Notes: generated by a model from the letters alone, not told the origin. DNA of 64,000 nucleotides from Rhodobacterales bacterium LSUCC0387 (GCA_015689775.1 WVSR01000001.1:1303501-1367500), one strand, 5' to 3'. Counted from the stretch's first letter, positions 26,564 to 36,338 are shown. Program-made: numbers and translations.

Positions 26564-27857
26564 GTTTGCAAATTTTGATCTGGGTGAGACGGTTATTCTC
26601 ACGGGCCACCACCTCAAAGCGGAAGCCATGAAAGGAAAATGCCTGACCTATAACAGGAATTGTTTGCGCCTCATGAATCACCAACCCTGCCACAGTGTTG
26701 GCCTCTTCATCGGGAAGGCTCCAGTCTGTGGCGCGGTTGAAATCACGAATGGTCATCGCCCCATCAATCAAGAAATGCCCATCGGGGCCAGGTTTCAGTT
26801 GCGGCGCTTCATCCACATCGAATTCATCGGTGATTTCGCCCACAATTTCTTCAAGGATATCTTCAAGCGTGATTAAGCCGCGCAAAGCACCGTATTCGTC
26901 TACTACCAATGCAAAATGCGTTTTGCGGCGCAGGAATTGGCGCATCTGTTCGTCCAATGTGGTGGTGTCAGGTACGAAATAGGGTTTCATGGCCACATCA
27001 GTGATACGGAAATTCTCGATCCCCTTCGCGTTTTCACCGCGCGTCAGCCCATCCATGGCTCGCAGCAAATCCTTTGCATGGATCACGCCAATAATATTTT
27101 CTGTCTCCCCGCGATAGACAGGCAGGCGGGTATGGGGGGATTGCAAGGCTTGGCTCAAGATTTCTTCGGGCGTGGCATCGGCATTGATCATTTCGATCTT
27201 TGACCGATGCAACATGATTTCTTCAACCATCCGCTCGTGCAAATCGAGCGCGCCAAGCAAGCGGTCGCGATGTTCTTTTTCCACCGCCCCCTCGGAATGG
27301 CCGAGTGTGATCGCGCCTGCGATTTCCTCGCGCGCGGATAGGATTTTACTGTCAGGGTCGGTTTGCACGCCAAAGAGGCGCAAAACCCCGCGCACAAAAA
27401 TCCGCACAGCGCCCACAATAGGCGAAAACAGGAAAATCACCACCGTAATCACAGGGGAGACGCGGGCGGCGGTCTTTTCGGCATTGGTGATGGCATAGGT
27501 TTTGGGCAGCACTTCGGCAAAGATCAAAACCAACAGGGTCATCACAAGCGTTGCAAGTGCCACGCCCGACTCCCCGAACATGCGCGTGAACAGGGCGGTC
27601 GCCAAAGAGGCGGCCAAGATATTAACGACATTATTGCCTAATAGAACCGATCCGATCAGCCGCTCGCTGTCTTCGGTCAAGCGCAAGGCGCGCTCAGCCC
27701 CCTTTGAGCCCCGATCCGCCTGCGCACGCAATTTCCCGCGCGAGGCTGCGGTCAATGCGGTTTCAGAACCTGAGAAAAACGCAGACAGCACCAATAGCCC
27801 TATAATCGAGGCGGCGCTTATCCAAAGGGCAGAATCAAATGAAATCGTTTCAGTCAT
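26556..27857 (-). CDS. CNNM/CBS-domain membrane protein (HlyC/CorC family)
   Basis: 433-aa protein. The N-terminal CNNM transmembrane domain (about residues 1-185, four hydrophobic segments, FFSGSETALTAASRGKLR) is followed by a tandem CBS pair (IGVIHAKDLLRAM; HFALVVDEYGALRGLITLEDILEEIVGEI) and a C-terminal CorC_HlyC domain. Relatives are linked to Mg/Co export or tolerance; the older haemolysin label is not supported. ATG 27857 is preferred over a TTG at 27869. It lies 8 bp after xerD. Confidence 0.9.
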   Translation of the reverse strand: MTETISFDSALWISAASIIGLLVLSAFFSGSETALTAASRGKLRAQADRGSKGAERALRLTEDSERLIGSVLLGNNVVNILAASLATALFTRMFGESGVALATLVMTLLVLIFAEVLPKTYAITNAEKTAARVSPVITVVIFLFSPIVGAVRIFVRGVLRLFGVQTDPDSKILSAREEIAGAITLGHSEGAVEKEHRDRLLGALDLHERMVEEIMLHRSKIEMINADATPEEILSQALQSPHTRLPVYRGETENIIGVIHAKDLLRAMDGLTRGENAKGIENFRITDVAMKPYFVPDTTTLDEQMRQFLRRKTHFALVVDEYGALRGLITLEDILEEIVGEITDEFDVDEAPQLKPGPDGHFLIDGAMTIRDFNRATDWSLPDEEANTVAGLVIHEAQTIPVIGQAFSFHGFRFEVVARENNRLTQIKICKLG

Positions 27858-27865
27858 GGGGCCTA

Positions 27866-28816
27866 TCAATTTTCAGTCGGGGCAGATGTCTGATCCGCCA
27901 AAGGGTGATGTTCGAGCACAAGGGCTTTTAACCGCTCATCCAAGATATGGGTATAGATTTCGGTAGTTGCGATATCCGCGTGGCCCAAAAGGGCCTGAAT
28001 ACTGCGTAAATCTGCGCCACCAGCCAATAGATGGGTGGCAAAGGCATGGCGTATGCGATGCGGGGTTACAGAAAGTGGTGGCACACCTGCATCACGGGCA
28101 ATTTCCTTGATTAGCGTGTAAAACCGCACCCGCGTCATGTGGCCTTCTTTGCTGCGACTGGGAAACAGGTAGCGCGAGGGTTTCGCAACCCTCTTTCGTG
28201 TTGCGACTTCTTCCAACTCATCGCGGCAGGAAAGCCAGGATTGCAGCGCCATACGCGCGGATTGCGTCAGCGGCAGCATCCGTTCTTTGCCGCCTTTGCC
28301 CTTGATCAAGATCAGCTTAGGGCCACCGCGCACGGCGGCTACGGGCAGGGTGACAAGCTCGCTCACCCGCATCCCTGTCGCGTATAAAATTTGCATCATG
28401 CAATGGTTGCGCAACCGATCATTGGCACTGCGCCCATGAATTTCAGCCTGTGCCAAAAGCCGATCCACGGCCTCATGGCTGAGGGTTTTGGGCAAAGATT
28501 TCTCGCGCGCTGGCCCCTTGATTTTGAGGCATGGGTTATCTGTGCGTAGGTCTTCCTCAAACAGAAATCGGCACATTTGTTTCAAAGCAGACAAGCGCCG
28601 CGCGCGCGTGGCGCGTGACAGTCCCCGAACCTCTAGATCGGCAAGATAGGTTTCGATCCCATCTCGCGTGACGCTAAGAAAATCTGCGCAGTGATTGGTG
28701 AAAAATGCCATTGCGTCGTCTAAATCACGGGCATAAGCCAAGAGCGTGTTTTGCGCTGCATTCAACTGGGCCGCCTGGGCCTCAAGGAATTGGGTTATCA
28801 ATTTGTGATCTGTCAT
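27866..28816 (-). CDS. xerD: Site-specific tyrosine recombinase XerD
   Basis: 316-aa Xer recombinase resolving chromosome dimers at dif with XerC and FtsK. It has an N-terminal SAM-like core-binding domain (about 1-95) and a catalytic domain with R150 (ATGMRVSEL), Lys in KGKGGKER, H253-R256 (HRIRHAFATHLL), H279 (LLGHADIATTEIY) and nucleophile Y288. XerD rather than XerC is inferred from the chromosomal context shared with related genomes. No dif-like site was noticed in the window. It is part of a housekeeping operon, not an integrase of a mobile element. Confidence 0.92.
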   Translation of the reverse strand: MTDHKLITQFLEAQAAQLNAAQNTLLAYARDLDDAMAFFTNHCADFLSVTRDGIETYLADLEVRGLSRATRARRLSALKQMCRFLFEEDLRTDNPCLKIKGPAREKSLPKTLSHEAVDRLLAQAEIHGRSANDRLRNHCMMQILYATGMRVSELVTLPVAAVRGGPKLILIKGKGGKERMLPLTQSARMALQSWLSCRDELEEVATRKRVAKPSRYLFPSRSKEGHMTRVRFYTLIKEIARDAGVPPLSVTPHRIRHAFATHLLAGGADLRSIQALLGHADIATTEIYTHILDERLKALVLEHHPLADQTSAPTEN

Positions 28817-28828
28817 GATCCGGCGCCC

Positions 28829-30379
28829 TTATCCGTTTCTATCGGGCAAGAGATACAGCTGAAGTGCCGCGCGCCGCGCGCTGTCTTCTAGTCCCAAATA
28901 CCGCAATACCCGCAAAGCATCTGAGAGATCGTCCAAATCTGCGCTATCCCCTGATAGGGTGAGGGCCGCTAGCAACAGCGCCTCTCCCGCGCGATTGCTC
29001 GCGATCAGGGAGGCATAGCGATCAGGCAGCACAATTTCGTCAAATCCCGCCGCAAGGGCCATAATCCGTGGGCTTGCCGTGGCGGGCAAATTTGGCGTCT
29101 GCCCGCGCGCCAAGGCAAAGGCCGCTGCCTCATCTGCGGATTGCGGCACGGCGCGCAGTGCAAGGCTTTCGTAATTGCTGGATAGGAGTTCGATTTTGCG
29201 AGCAAGGATAGCCGCCTCACCTACCAAAGGTTGGCGGCCAAGCGGGTCGGCGTAAAGCTGTGCGAAAGCGGGCAAAAGGCCCGTAGGGCTTAGCGCATCC
29301 ACCACGCGGGCGAGGCTGCGGACAATGGCCGCGAAATCGCCCGCAAGGAGGCTTGCATCAAATTCCTGCACGGCTGCAACCCTCTCCCATATCCCGCCTG
29401 AGGCGGAAGGGCGGCGCGAGGTGGCAATGGCCAACCATTGACTGGGTTCTATCGCGCCTGCCCGCAACAGGCGTTCGGCGGCATCAAGCTGCGCGCGCCA
29501 CCCCGCCTGCGGGGTGAGGTCTGCATGGGCAAAGGCCAAAGGAAGCCCAAGAGAGGAGGGGCGTTCGGCGATTGCCGCGCGCATCACATAGCGCAGCGGC
29601 GTTATATCGGGGTCTAGCGGCAAGGGCGGCTCCCCCTCGAACATTTCAGGATCAAGGAAGCGCGCGATCAAATTGGCCTCGTCTTGAGTGATGAACCCCA
29701 ATGCGACTCCTGTGCCCATTGAGAGCGCAGCCGCTGACCAATCGCCAGAACGGGCCAAACAAAAAATCCGTGCAGGATATGTTGGTGCGATATCAGGGCT
29801 TGCGCGCATCGCGGCACAGGCGCGGTCTGCCTGCCCCAAAAGAAGCGAGACATCGAACCATCGTCGGAATACTTCGCCATCTTCTACGCCTGCGCGCTCG
29901 ATCAATGCGCGGGCAGGCTCAAGGGCGCCGCGCGCCAAAAGCATATCAATGCGCGCCAAAAACAGATCATCTGCCGCCGCATCACTGCCCCCAAGTGGGG
30001 GGGCAAGCTCGGACAGGGCCAAGCGTTCGGTTAAATCCAAAATGGCGGGCGGCCCTGTCATCGGCAAGCGGCGAAAGAGGCCTGCAAGCTGTGAACTGTC
30101 GGATTGACCCCAAAGCCCACTGGGAAAGCCCGTGACCCGCGCAGGCAAAAGCCCCACGGCGTTGCGCGTGATCGGGCCTATGGGCATCACGCGGATATCC
30201 TGGGTCACAATTTGCGCGGCAATATCCGGGCTCTGCGGTGCAATCGTGTCAGAAAGCCATGTGGGCGCAACATCTTGCGGAGACATTTGCGGCGCTTGTG
30301 CAGCCAGTGGCAGAGCAGGCAAAAGGCAAATCAGACCTGCCACAAGTACCCAAAATATTTCGCCTCCTAGGTAGCGCAT
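28829..30379 (-). CDS. Uncharacterised secreted or periplasmic helical-repeat protein
   Basis: 516-aa protein I do not recognise. It has an N-terminal signal peptide or membrane anchor (about residues 8-28, ending PLAAQA). The remainder is alanine- and leucine-rich with regularly spaced helical pairs (LFLARIDMLLARGALEPARALIERAG, FRRWFDVSLLLGQADRACAAM, IFCLARSGDWSAAALSM), resembling TPR/SEL1-like solenoids without a clear consensus. It is 12 bp upstream of xerD and 6 bp downstream of a 44-aa membrane peptide. Translational packing suggests cotranscription with both. An envelope scaffold role is possible but unproven. Confidence 0.75.
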   Translation of the reverse strand: MRYLGGEIFWVLVAGLICLLPALPLAAQAPQMSPQDVAPTWLSDTIAPQSPDIAAQIVTQDIRVMPIGPITRNAVGLLPARVTGFPSGLWGQSDSSQLAGLFRRLPMTGPPAILDLTERLALSELAPPLGGSDAAADDLFLARIDMLLARGALEPARALIERAGVEDGEVFRRWFDVSLLLGQADRACAAMRASPDIAPTYPARIFCLARSGDWSAAALSMGTGVALGFITQDEANLIARFLDPEMFEGEPPLPLDPDITPLRYVMRAAIAERPSSLGLPLAFAHADLTPQAGWRAQLDAAERLLRAGAIEPSQWLAIATSRRPSASGGIWERVAAVQEFDASLLAGDFAAIVRSLARVVDALSPTGLLPAFAQLYADPLGRQPLVGEAAILARKIELLSSNYESLALRAVPQSADEAAAFALARGQTPNLPATASPRIMALAAGFDEIVLPDRYASLIASNRAGEALLLAALTLSGDSADLDDLSDALRVLRYLGLEDSARRAALQLYLLPDRNG

Positions 30380-30385
30380 GATCCG

Positions 30386-30520
30386 TTACTCAAGCGGGAT
30401 AGCGATTATGCTGCGCAATTCTACCGTCTTGGGCTGCATCAGGCCCGAATAGCCATATCCCAACAGTCCAACAGTAGTGAGTAGGATTAAAATCACCAAT
30501 CCCATGAACAGCTTAACCAT
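30386..30520 (-). CDS. 44-residue single-span membrane peptide
   Basis: Short ORF starting at ATG 30520 with GGGGC upstream and ending 6 bp before the 516-aa gene. The peptide is one hydrophobic helix (about residues 3-24, LFMGLVILILLTTVGLLGYGY) followed by a short polar tail (LMQPKTVELRSIIAI). I do not recognise it. Tight coupling to the next gene and the clean hydrophobic profile argue it is real. A longer in-frame extension from 30739 has no support and overlaps aroK. Confidence 0.6.
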   Translation of the reverse strand: MVKLFMGLVILILLTTVGLLGYGYSGLMQPKTVELRSIIAIPLE

Positions 30521-30688
30521 ATTTTTCGTGCCCCTGCATTCTGCGCTTATCCTCGCGCGGTTGCTCGCTTGCGTGTCCGTCCCCCAACGCGTATTGCGTG
30601 GAACGATAGAAGATCTTGCGCCAATATAGGGGAGTTCGCGCAGAATTTCTTGAGGGAATTTTGCGAAATCTTTGTAAATGCATAAAGG

Positions 30689-31270
30689 ATGCACAGGGTG
30701 AACGGGCAAACGCGGGCTGAAACCGCCTATAATTTGCACAAAACCGTGGTTTTGGTCGGGATGCCAGGCTCGGGCAAAACCGCTGTCGGGCGGGCTTTGT
30801 CGGCGCGGCTTGGAGTTGAGTTGCGCGATTCTGATACAGAAATTGTTGAAAGTGCACAGATGAGCATCGCCGAGATTTTCGAACGCTTTGGCGAGCCGTT
30901 TTTCCGTGACCGCGAAAGCAAGATCATAGAACGGCTTTTGACGGGCGCGCCTGCGATTCTCTCAACGGGCGGGGGGGCGTGGCTGTCGCCTGAAAACCGC
31001 GATTTGATTTCGGCACAAGCGGCGGTGTTGTGGTTGGATGTCGATATTGAACTTTTGTGGTCGCGTGTGCGCCACAAAACCACGCGGCCACTGCTGCATG
31101 GGCCAGATCCGCTGGGCAAGCTTGAGGACTTGATGGCTGCGCGCCGCTCTGCTTACGAGCAGGCTGAATTGCGCCTTGAAATTTCGCATGACTGGTCGAT
31201 TGAGGATACGACCGACCATGTGCTGCGTTTGCTTCACGCGCATAATATCTTATCGGAGGTCGCAACATGA
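30689..31270 (+). CDS. aroK: Shikimate kinase
   Basis: 193-aa P-loop kinase phosphorylating shikimate in aromatic amino acid synthesis. Walker A GMPGSGKT is at 24-31. LRDSDTEI holds the substrate-binding Asp, FRDRESKII the substrate Arg, LSTGGGAW the shikimate-binding GGG, and RPLLHG the lid Arg. Its stop overlaps the aroB start by four bases (ATGA), the standard aroKB arrangement. It is divergent from the 44-aa peptide gene with a 168-bp gap. Confidence 0.96.
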   Translation: MHRVNGQTRAETAYNLHKTVVLVGMPGSGKTAVGRALSARLGVELRDSDTEIVESAQMSIAEIFERFGEPFFRDRESKIIERLLTGAPAILSTGGGAWLSPENRDLISAQAAVLWLDVDIELLWSRVRHKTTRPLLHGPDPLGKLEDLMAARRSAYEQAELRLEISHDWSIEDTTDHVLRLLHAHNILSEVAT

Positions 31271-32382
31271 CATCCACGGTGCGAGTAAATCTGGACAGTC
31301 GCAGTTATGATGTGGTGATCGGATCTGGTCTGATTGCGAAGGCGGCAACCCATCTCGCCCCTTTGTTGCGGCGTCCAAAAGTTTGGATCGTGACCGAAGA
31401 TCGGGTGGCACCCCTGCATTTGGCCCATCTTGAGTCGGCCTTGACTGCGAGCGGGATTACCGCGCGCGCGCTGACCCTGCCTGCGGGCGAGGGCACAAAA
31501 TCATGGAAATATCTGACGCATACTGTTGAATGGCTGCTGGATGAAAAGGTTGAGCGGGGCGATATCGTGATCGCGCTTGGCGGCGGTGTCATCGGGGATC
31601 TTGTTGGCTTTGCTGCTGCGATCTTGCGCCGTGGCGTGCGCTTTGTGCAGATGCCAAGCTCGCTTCTGGCGCAGGTCGATAGTTCTGTTGGCGGCAAAAC
31701 GGGCATCAACACGCGGCATGGAAAGAACCTTGTTGGCGCCTTTCACCAACCAAGCCTTGTTTTGGCAGATATTGATTTTCTGTCCACTTTGGCCCCGCGT
31801 GACTTTCTGGCGGGATATGGTGAGGTGGTGAAATATGGCTTGCTTGGCGATGCCGTGTTTTTCGATTGGCTTGAGGAAAACGCCCTCTCCATGGCCTTAG
31901 GTGATCTGGCCTTGCGCGAAGAGGCGGTGCGCTGGTCGGTTCAGATGAAAGCCGATATCGTGGCCCGCGATGAGACAGAGGAGGGTGATCGAGCCTTGCT
32001 CAATCTTGGGCATACGTTCTGCCATGCGCTTGAGGCGGCCACGGGATATTCTGATCGCTTATTACATGGCGAAGGGGTGGCGATTGGGTGCGCCCTTGCG
32101 GCAGAATTATCCGCGCGTTTGGGATTGTGTCCGCAGGAAGAACCATCCCGCATTCGCGCGCATTTGGCCGAGATGAACATGAAGCGCGATTTGGCAGATA
32201 TTGAGGGCGCATTGCCTGATGCAGACGCGCTGCTTGCGCTGATGGCGCAAGATAAAAAGGTGCTTGAGGGGCAGTTGCGCTTCATTTTGATGCACGGCAT
32301 AGGCGCATCCTTTCTGACTTCGGATGTGCCGACTGATGCTGTTAAAAAACTTTTGAATGAGGCGCTTAGCGCGCGCGGTTAA
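31267..32382 (+). CDS. aroB: 3-dehydroquinate synthase
   Basis: 371-aa NAD- and metal-dependent enzyme converting DAHP to 3-dehydroquinate, the second shikimate-pathway step. Signatures are [17 protein letters not shown] (NAD-binding), [24 protein letters not shown] and the zinc-ligand stretch [14 protein letters not shown] followed by LHGEGVAIG. Full family length. Coupled to aroK by overlap. It converges on gpt with a 4-bp overlap, and no separate terminator is visible. Confidence 0.97.
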   Translation: MTSTVRVNLDSRSYDVVIGSGLIAKAATHLAPLLRRPKVWIVTEDRVAPLHLAHLESALTASGITARALTLPAGEGTKSWKYLTHTVEWLLDEKVERGDIVIALGGGVIGDLVGFAAAILRRGVRFVQMPSSLLAQVDSSVGGKTGINTRHGKNLVGAFHQPSLVLADIDFLSTLAPRDFLAGYGEVVKYGLLGDAVFFDWLEENALSMALGDLALREEAVRWSVQMKADIVARDETEEGDRALLNLGHTFCHALEAATGYSDRLLHGEGVAIGCALAAELSARLGLCPQEEPSRIRAHLAEMNMKRDLADIEGALPDADALLALMAQDKKVLEGQLRFILMHGIGASFLTSDVPTDAVKKLLNEALSARG

Positions 32383-32897
32383 TCCTTACCGCGGTAGGGC
32401 TCGACATATTGCAGGGCCATATCCCATGGAAAGAAAATCCATGTATCTTGGCTAACACCTGTGATGAATGTGTCGACCATAGGCTCGCCCTTGGGTTTGG
32501 CATAGGTCGTGGCAAAATGCGCCTTGGGGTAAAGCTGCCGCACCAGTTCAAGGGTTTTGCCCGTATCGACCAGATCATCCACGATCAAGACGCCCTCACC
32601 ATCCCCCATCATTTCGACATCGGGACTTTTGAGCACCTCTGCCTCGCGGCGCTGATCGGCTTTGCCGCCACCTGAATGGTAGGATTTGACGCTGATCGTA
32701 TCCACTGTGCGGATATCCAATTCGCGCGCCACGATCATCGCGGGGGCCATGCCGCCGCGTGTAATGGCAACCACCGCCCGCCATGACCCATCAGGCCCTG
32801 GCCCGCGTTTGTCCAAGCGCCACGCAAGCGCGCGCGCATCGCGGTGCAATTGATCCCACGAGACATGAAAGCCTTTCTCATGTGGTAAACGATCCAT
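32379..32897 (-). CDS. gpt: Xanthine-guanine phosphoribosyltransferase
   Basis: 172-aa purine salvage enzyme converting xanthine, guanine or hypoxanthine plus PRPP to nucleotides. The PRPP-binding motif [13 protein letters not shown] is at 103-115. The N-terminal [17 protein letters not shown] and [18 protein letters not shown] are typical of Gpt. ATG 32897 has GGAGAAA upstream; the longer frame from 32975 is unsupported. It follows the LysE-type gene by 19 bp in a fabI-lysE-gpt run. Confidence 0.93.
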   Translation of the reverse strand: MDRLPHEKGFHVSWDQLHRDARALAWRLDKRGPGPDGSWRAVVAITRGGMAPAMIVARELDIRTVDTISVKSYHSGGGKADQRREAEVLKSPDVEMMGDGEGVLIVDDLVDTGKTLELVRQLYPKAHFATTYAKPKGEPMVDTFITGVSQDTWIFFPWDMALQYVEPYRGKD

Positions 32898-32916
32898 GGC
32901 ACTGTTTCTCCTTTGA

Positions 32917-33537
32917 TCAACCAAGGGCAAGCTTGGCACCCATAAGTGCCAGAAGACCGCCAAATATACGCTCAATCACGGGTTTGAAACCCAAATAGGC
33001 ACGCCTTGGCCCCGATAACGAGAAAATACGCGCGACAATCAGGTTCCAGCCTGCGTCATTTACAAAGATCATTCCCAACACCACCGCATAGACCCAGTGA
33101 TCGGGATTGGCGGGCAAGAAGGTGAGGAAGATCGTTCCGAAAAACACGGCAGGTTTGGGATTGGCAAGCTGTGTGGCAATCCCAAGCCAGATCAATTTCG
33201 CCGCCGATTTTGGGGCCTCATCTGCAGGGATTGGCGTGACCTCGAAGGGTAGGGCGGCGCTGCGCCACACCATGAGAGCCAAGAAAAAAAGATATCCTGC
33301 CCCAACCAATTTTAACCCCAAAAGCACGGCCGGGGCGTGTTCAAACAGAATCGCAAGCCCAAAAATCGCGGCGATGGCCCACAGGCAGGCCCCAATGCCG
33401 AAACCAATGGCGAGGAAAACTGCGCGATCAAACCCATCGCGCGCTGCGCTGCGGGCCGCCAAAAGTGTTGTGGGGCCGGGGCTCATCGCGGCGGCTAGAT
33501 GCACCAGATAAATCGCGAGAAAGGCCGCGACTGTCAT
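32917..33537 (-). CDS. LysE/RhtB-family amino-acid exporter
   Basis: 206-aa inner-membrane exporter with about six hydrophobic helices. The family N-terminus is [20 protein letters not shown], followed by [37 protein letters not shown] is the conserved mid-protein motif. Substrate unknown (lysine, threonine, homoserine lactone and similar in the family). It lies 7 bp after fabI, so is likely cotranscribed. Confidence 0.9.
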   Translation of the reverse strand: MTVAAFLAIYLVHLAAAMSPGPTTLLAARSAARDGFDRAVFLAIGFGIGACLWAIAAIFGLAILFEHAPAVLLGLKLVGAGYLFFLALMVWRSAALPFEVTPIPADEAPKSAAKLIWLGIATQLANPKPAVFFGTIFLTFLPANPDHWVYAVVLGMIFVNDAGWNLIVARIFSLSGPRRAYLGFKPVIERIFGGLLALMGAKLALG

Positions 33538-33544
33538 TGCGCCC

Positions 33545-34360
33545 CTAGTCCTTGCGTCCCGTCACGACATCAATATCAGGTGCATCCACCGCTTTCATGC
33601 CCACCACGTGATATCCTGCATCAACGTGCAAATTCTCGCCCGTCACACCAGAAGCGAGATCAGACAGCAGATAAAGCGCGGATTTGCCCACATCTTCGAT
33701 AGAGACATTGCGGCGCAGTGGCGAATTCAGCTCGTTCCACTTGAGGATATAGCGGAAATCGCCTATGCCGGAGGCGGCCAAGGTTTTGATCGGCCCTGCA
33801 GAGATCGCGTTCACGCGGATATTTTGTTTGCCCAGATCTTCGGCCAGATACATCACGGACGCTTCAAGCGCGGCCTTCGCGACCCCCATGACGTTGTAAT
33901 GCGGCATCACCTGTTCCGCGCCATAATAGGTCAGCGTCAGCGCCGAACCGCCTTTGCTCATTAGCTTTTCGGCGCGCTGCATCACAGCGGTGAAAGAATA
34001 GACCGAAATATTCATCGTCATTTCGAAATTCGCGGCGCTTGTGTCCAAATAGCGGCCGCGCAACTCGTTTTTGTCAGAAAACCCAATGGCGTGAACGATG
34101 AAATCGAGACTGCCCCACTTGTCTTTGAGGGACTCAAAAACCGCGTCTAGGCTTTCATTATCGGTCACATCGCAAGGCAGAACCACATCGGAACCCAGTT
34201 CCGCCGCCAAAGGTTGCACCCGCTTGAGCAGTTGTTCGCCTTGATATGAAAACGCCAGTTCGGCGCCATGCTCTGCAAGGGCTTTTGCAATCCCCCACGC
34301 GATGGATTTGTCATTTGCAAGGCCCATAATCAGCCCGCGTTTGCCAGTCATAATCCCCAT
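33545..34360 (-). CDS. fabI: Enoyl-[acyl-carrier-protein] reductase (NADH)
   Basis: 271-aa short-chain dehydrogenase catalysing the last reduction in fatty-acid elongation. The N-terminus has the FabI-specific cofactor motif RGLIMGLANDKSIAWGIA. The catalytic Tyr-Lys pair lies in YYGAEQVMPHYNVMGVAKAALE (Y-x6-K). VNAISAGPIKTLAASGI is the substrate-loop region targeted by triclosan-type inhibitors. ATG 34360 has GAGGG just upstream; an in-frame ATG at 34351 is possible. First gene of the fabI-lysE-gpt run. Confidence 0.95.
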   Translation of the reverse strand: MGIMTGKRGLIMGLANDKSIAWGIAKALAEHGAELAFSYQGEQLLKRVQPLAAELGSDVVLPCDVTDNESLDAVFESLKDKWGSLDFIVHAIGFSDKNELRGRYLDTSAANFEMTMNISVYSFTAVMQRAEKLMSKGGSALTLTYYGAEQVMPHYNVMGVAKAALEASVMYLAEDLGKQNIRVNAISAGPIKTLAASGIGDFRYILKWNELNSPLRRNVSIEDVGKSALYLLSDLASGVTGENLHVDAGYHVVGMKAVDAPDIDVVTGRKD

Positions 34361-34518
34361 GCCGCCCTCAATCCTTGTCGCTATTGTTGGGTTAGAATGG
34401 GTTTAGACCTTTGGGGTCATGGCTTCAAGATGTCCTGTCAGTCTTGAAGGGGGGGCGTGTGCGCTCTAGATTTAACCGCGGCAGAAATGCCGCAATAATA
34501 TAATAAATGAGGCATAGC

Positions 34519-35130
34519 ATGACCGATCGCACAGGAATTTTCGCAGGAGATGACCCATTTGCCATTACGCGCGCATGGATGAAGGAGGCTGAGAAAAGCG
34601 AACTCAACGACCCGGATGCGATTGCCTTGGCCACAGTAGACGCGCATGGCCTGCCCAATGTGCGCATGGTTTTGCTGCGTCAAATCGAAGATGACGCCTT
34701 CGTCTTTTTCACAAATTACGACAGCAAAAAGGGCCAAGAGATCAGTGCAAGCGGCAAGGCGGCCTTTGTGCTGCATTGGAAATCCTTGCGCCGTCAGATC
34801 CGTGTGCGGGGTATGGTGACCCGTGAGGATGGGGCGCAGGCGAATGATTATTTCGCATCGCGCTCTCTGAAAAGTAGGCTTGGGGCATGGGCCTCGCGTC
34901 AATCACAGCCTTTGGACAGTCGCGCCTCTTTGATGGCGGATGTTGCAAAAATCACCATTGAGAAAGGCCCAAACCCACCGCGCCCACCATTTTGGGGCGG
35001 GTTTCGCATCAGACCTGTTGAGATTGAATTTTGGACCGATAGTGCATTTCGTTTGCATGATCGGTTTCGGTGGACGCGTGATCTAGAGGCGGATGCATCG
35101 GCTTGGAGAGTGCAGCGATTAAACCCTTAA
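34519..35130 (+). CDS. pdxH: Pyridoxamine 5'-phosphate oxidase
   Basis: 203-aa FMN enzyme making pyridoxal 5'-phosphate. Family stretches are [19 protein letters not shown] (FMN-binding), [26 protein letters not shown] and the C-terminal [14 protein letters not shown] with RLHDRF. ATG 34519 has GAGG seven bases upstream; that GAGG follows another in-frame ATG at 34507, so the later start is preferred. Monocistronic, followed by an AT-rich gap. Confidence 0.95.
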   Translation: MTDRTGIFAGDDPFAITRAWMKEAEKSELNDPDAIALATVDAHGLPNVRMVLLRQIEDDAFVFFTNYDSKKGQEISASGKAAFVLHWKSLRRQIRVRGMVTREDGAQANDYFASRSLKSRLGAWASRQSQPLDSRASLMADVAKITIEKGPNPPRPPFWGGFRIRPVEIEFWTDSAFRLHDRFRWTRDLEADASAWRVQRLNP

Positions 35131-35349
35131 ATTGCGGGATCGGGTGACGTTGCTTGCTGAGAAACGCATCAACTGCTCAATCCAGAAATGCTCAAGTTGC
35201 TTACATTTAGGTGGTGATTTTGCATAAATCGACAAAAATTATATTTTTTAGATATAAATTTAATTTTTTCTTGCAGATATATTCGCTTCGGGCCAAACCC
35301 TTAGGCAGGGACGGATGGGCTTAGGCCCGAAGGCACAGGATGCACCACA

Positions 35350-35845
35350 ATGACGGAATTCGATCGCATATAGGGGTGACGGTTCGTGGCAAAGTTAAAT
35401 GGTTTGGTGCCACCAAGTTTACGGACTTATCCTAGCTGAATACTGTGGCCCAGACATTTCATTGCACGCGAATGTATTGAGAAATTTTGGCCAAAGCTCT
35501 ACTGCAGAAAATTCATATGCCGAGGTGGTCGTGAATTACACAGACCGCGGTGCGCAAGCGCAGGAGGTGTTTTCACTGACACTGCCAAGCGAGCAAGAGA
35601 TGGATTTTCACCCGCGTATTGATATACCGCACACAGATGCACCTTTTGTTGCGGCGCGGGTGAAATGGTTTGACAAGGCAAAGGGGTTTGGCTTTGCGAA
35701 TGAATTTGGCATTTTCGATGACATATTTATCCATGTCGAGATTTCGCGCCGGTTTGGCTTCGCCGATCTGCAGCCGGGCGAGGCGCTTGCCGTTCGTATT
35801 GTCGATGGCCCGTGCGGCAAGATGGCCGTTAAGGTGCGCGCGTGA
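35350..35845 (+). pseudogene. Two-domain cold-shock protein gene broken by two frameshifts
   Basis: The remnant encodes two cold-shock (CSD) nucleic-acid-binding domains. An ATG at 35350 with AGGA upstream reads seven codons to a TAG. Removing one TA from the ATAT at 35369-35372 restores a frame continuing into VRGKVKWF. That frame then stops unless one base is added near 35417, after which it continues as YGLILAEYCGPDISLHANVLRNFGQSS, the rest of CSD1. CSD2 is intact (ARVKWFDKAKGFGFA, DIFIHVE). A protein could still start at ATG 35399 or ATG 35600, the latter giving 82 aa with CSD2 only. Two independent lesions plus drift in CSD1 RNA-binding residues (KGFGF-type to K-YGL) argue for real decay. 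Confidence 0.75.
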
Positions 35846-35849
35846 GATT

Positions 35850-36338
35850 ATGTACAGCACGAAAATTTGGATTAGCACGGCGGCGGCCCTTGGGTTTGCT
35901 CTTAGCGCGATATCTGCGCAGGCAGCTTGCCGACCTGAAAGGGTCGAGATAAAAGGTGATTTTGGGACGGCACGCTTTACAGTGGAGATCGCGGACGAGC
36001 CGCAAGAACGCGCGGTTGGTTTGATGAACCGCCCCGCGATGCGGCGCATGGCGGGGATGTTATTCATCTACGAGCGTCCGCAGCCTGCCAGCTTTTGGAT
36101 GGAAAACACACTGATCCCGCTCGATATGCTGTTTATCGATTCGCGCGGCCAGGTGGTTCATATCCATGAAAACGCGATTCCCCTTGATCGTACGCCAATC
36201 CAAGGCGGTGAAGAGACTCTCGCGGTGCTTGAGATCAATGGTGGCATGTCAGAAATGCTGAATTTGCAGGTCGGTGCGGTGATCCGCCACCCGCAAATGC
36301 CACAACAGGGCGCTTTGTGGCCCTGCGAAGTTCAATAG
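35850..36338 (+). CDS. DUF192-family secreted protein
   Basis: 162-aa protein with an N-terminal signal peptide (about residues 1-25, ending ISAQA-AC) and a DUF192 domain: ERAVGLMNRPAMRRMAGMLFIYERP, FWMENTLIPLDMLFID and VLEINGGMSE. Function is undefined in the family. Start ATG 35850 sits 5 bp after the cold-shock gene stop; the frame is open further upstream but overlaps that gene. The pairing of a cold-shock gene, DUF192 and tRNA-Pro is common in Rhodobacteraceae. Confidence 0.88.
   Translation: MYSTKIWISTAAALGFALSAISAQAACRPERVEIKGDFGTARFTVEIADEPQERAVGLMNRPAMRRMAGMLFIYERPQPASFWMENTLIPLDMLFIDSRGQVVHIHENAIPLDRTPIQGGEETLAVLEINGGMSEMLNLQVGAVIRHPQMPQQGALWPCEVQ

Noticed and set aside
27866-28816. 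XerD-like recombinase near tRNA-Leu as evidence of an integrated element
   Set aside because: It sits in a tight housekeeping operon; no attachment repeats, phage or transposon genes are nearby.
28829-30379. Identifying the 516-aa protein as a known TPR lipoprotein
   Set aside because: No lipobox and no clear TPR consensus; the helical periodicity alone does not justify a name.
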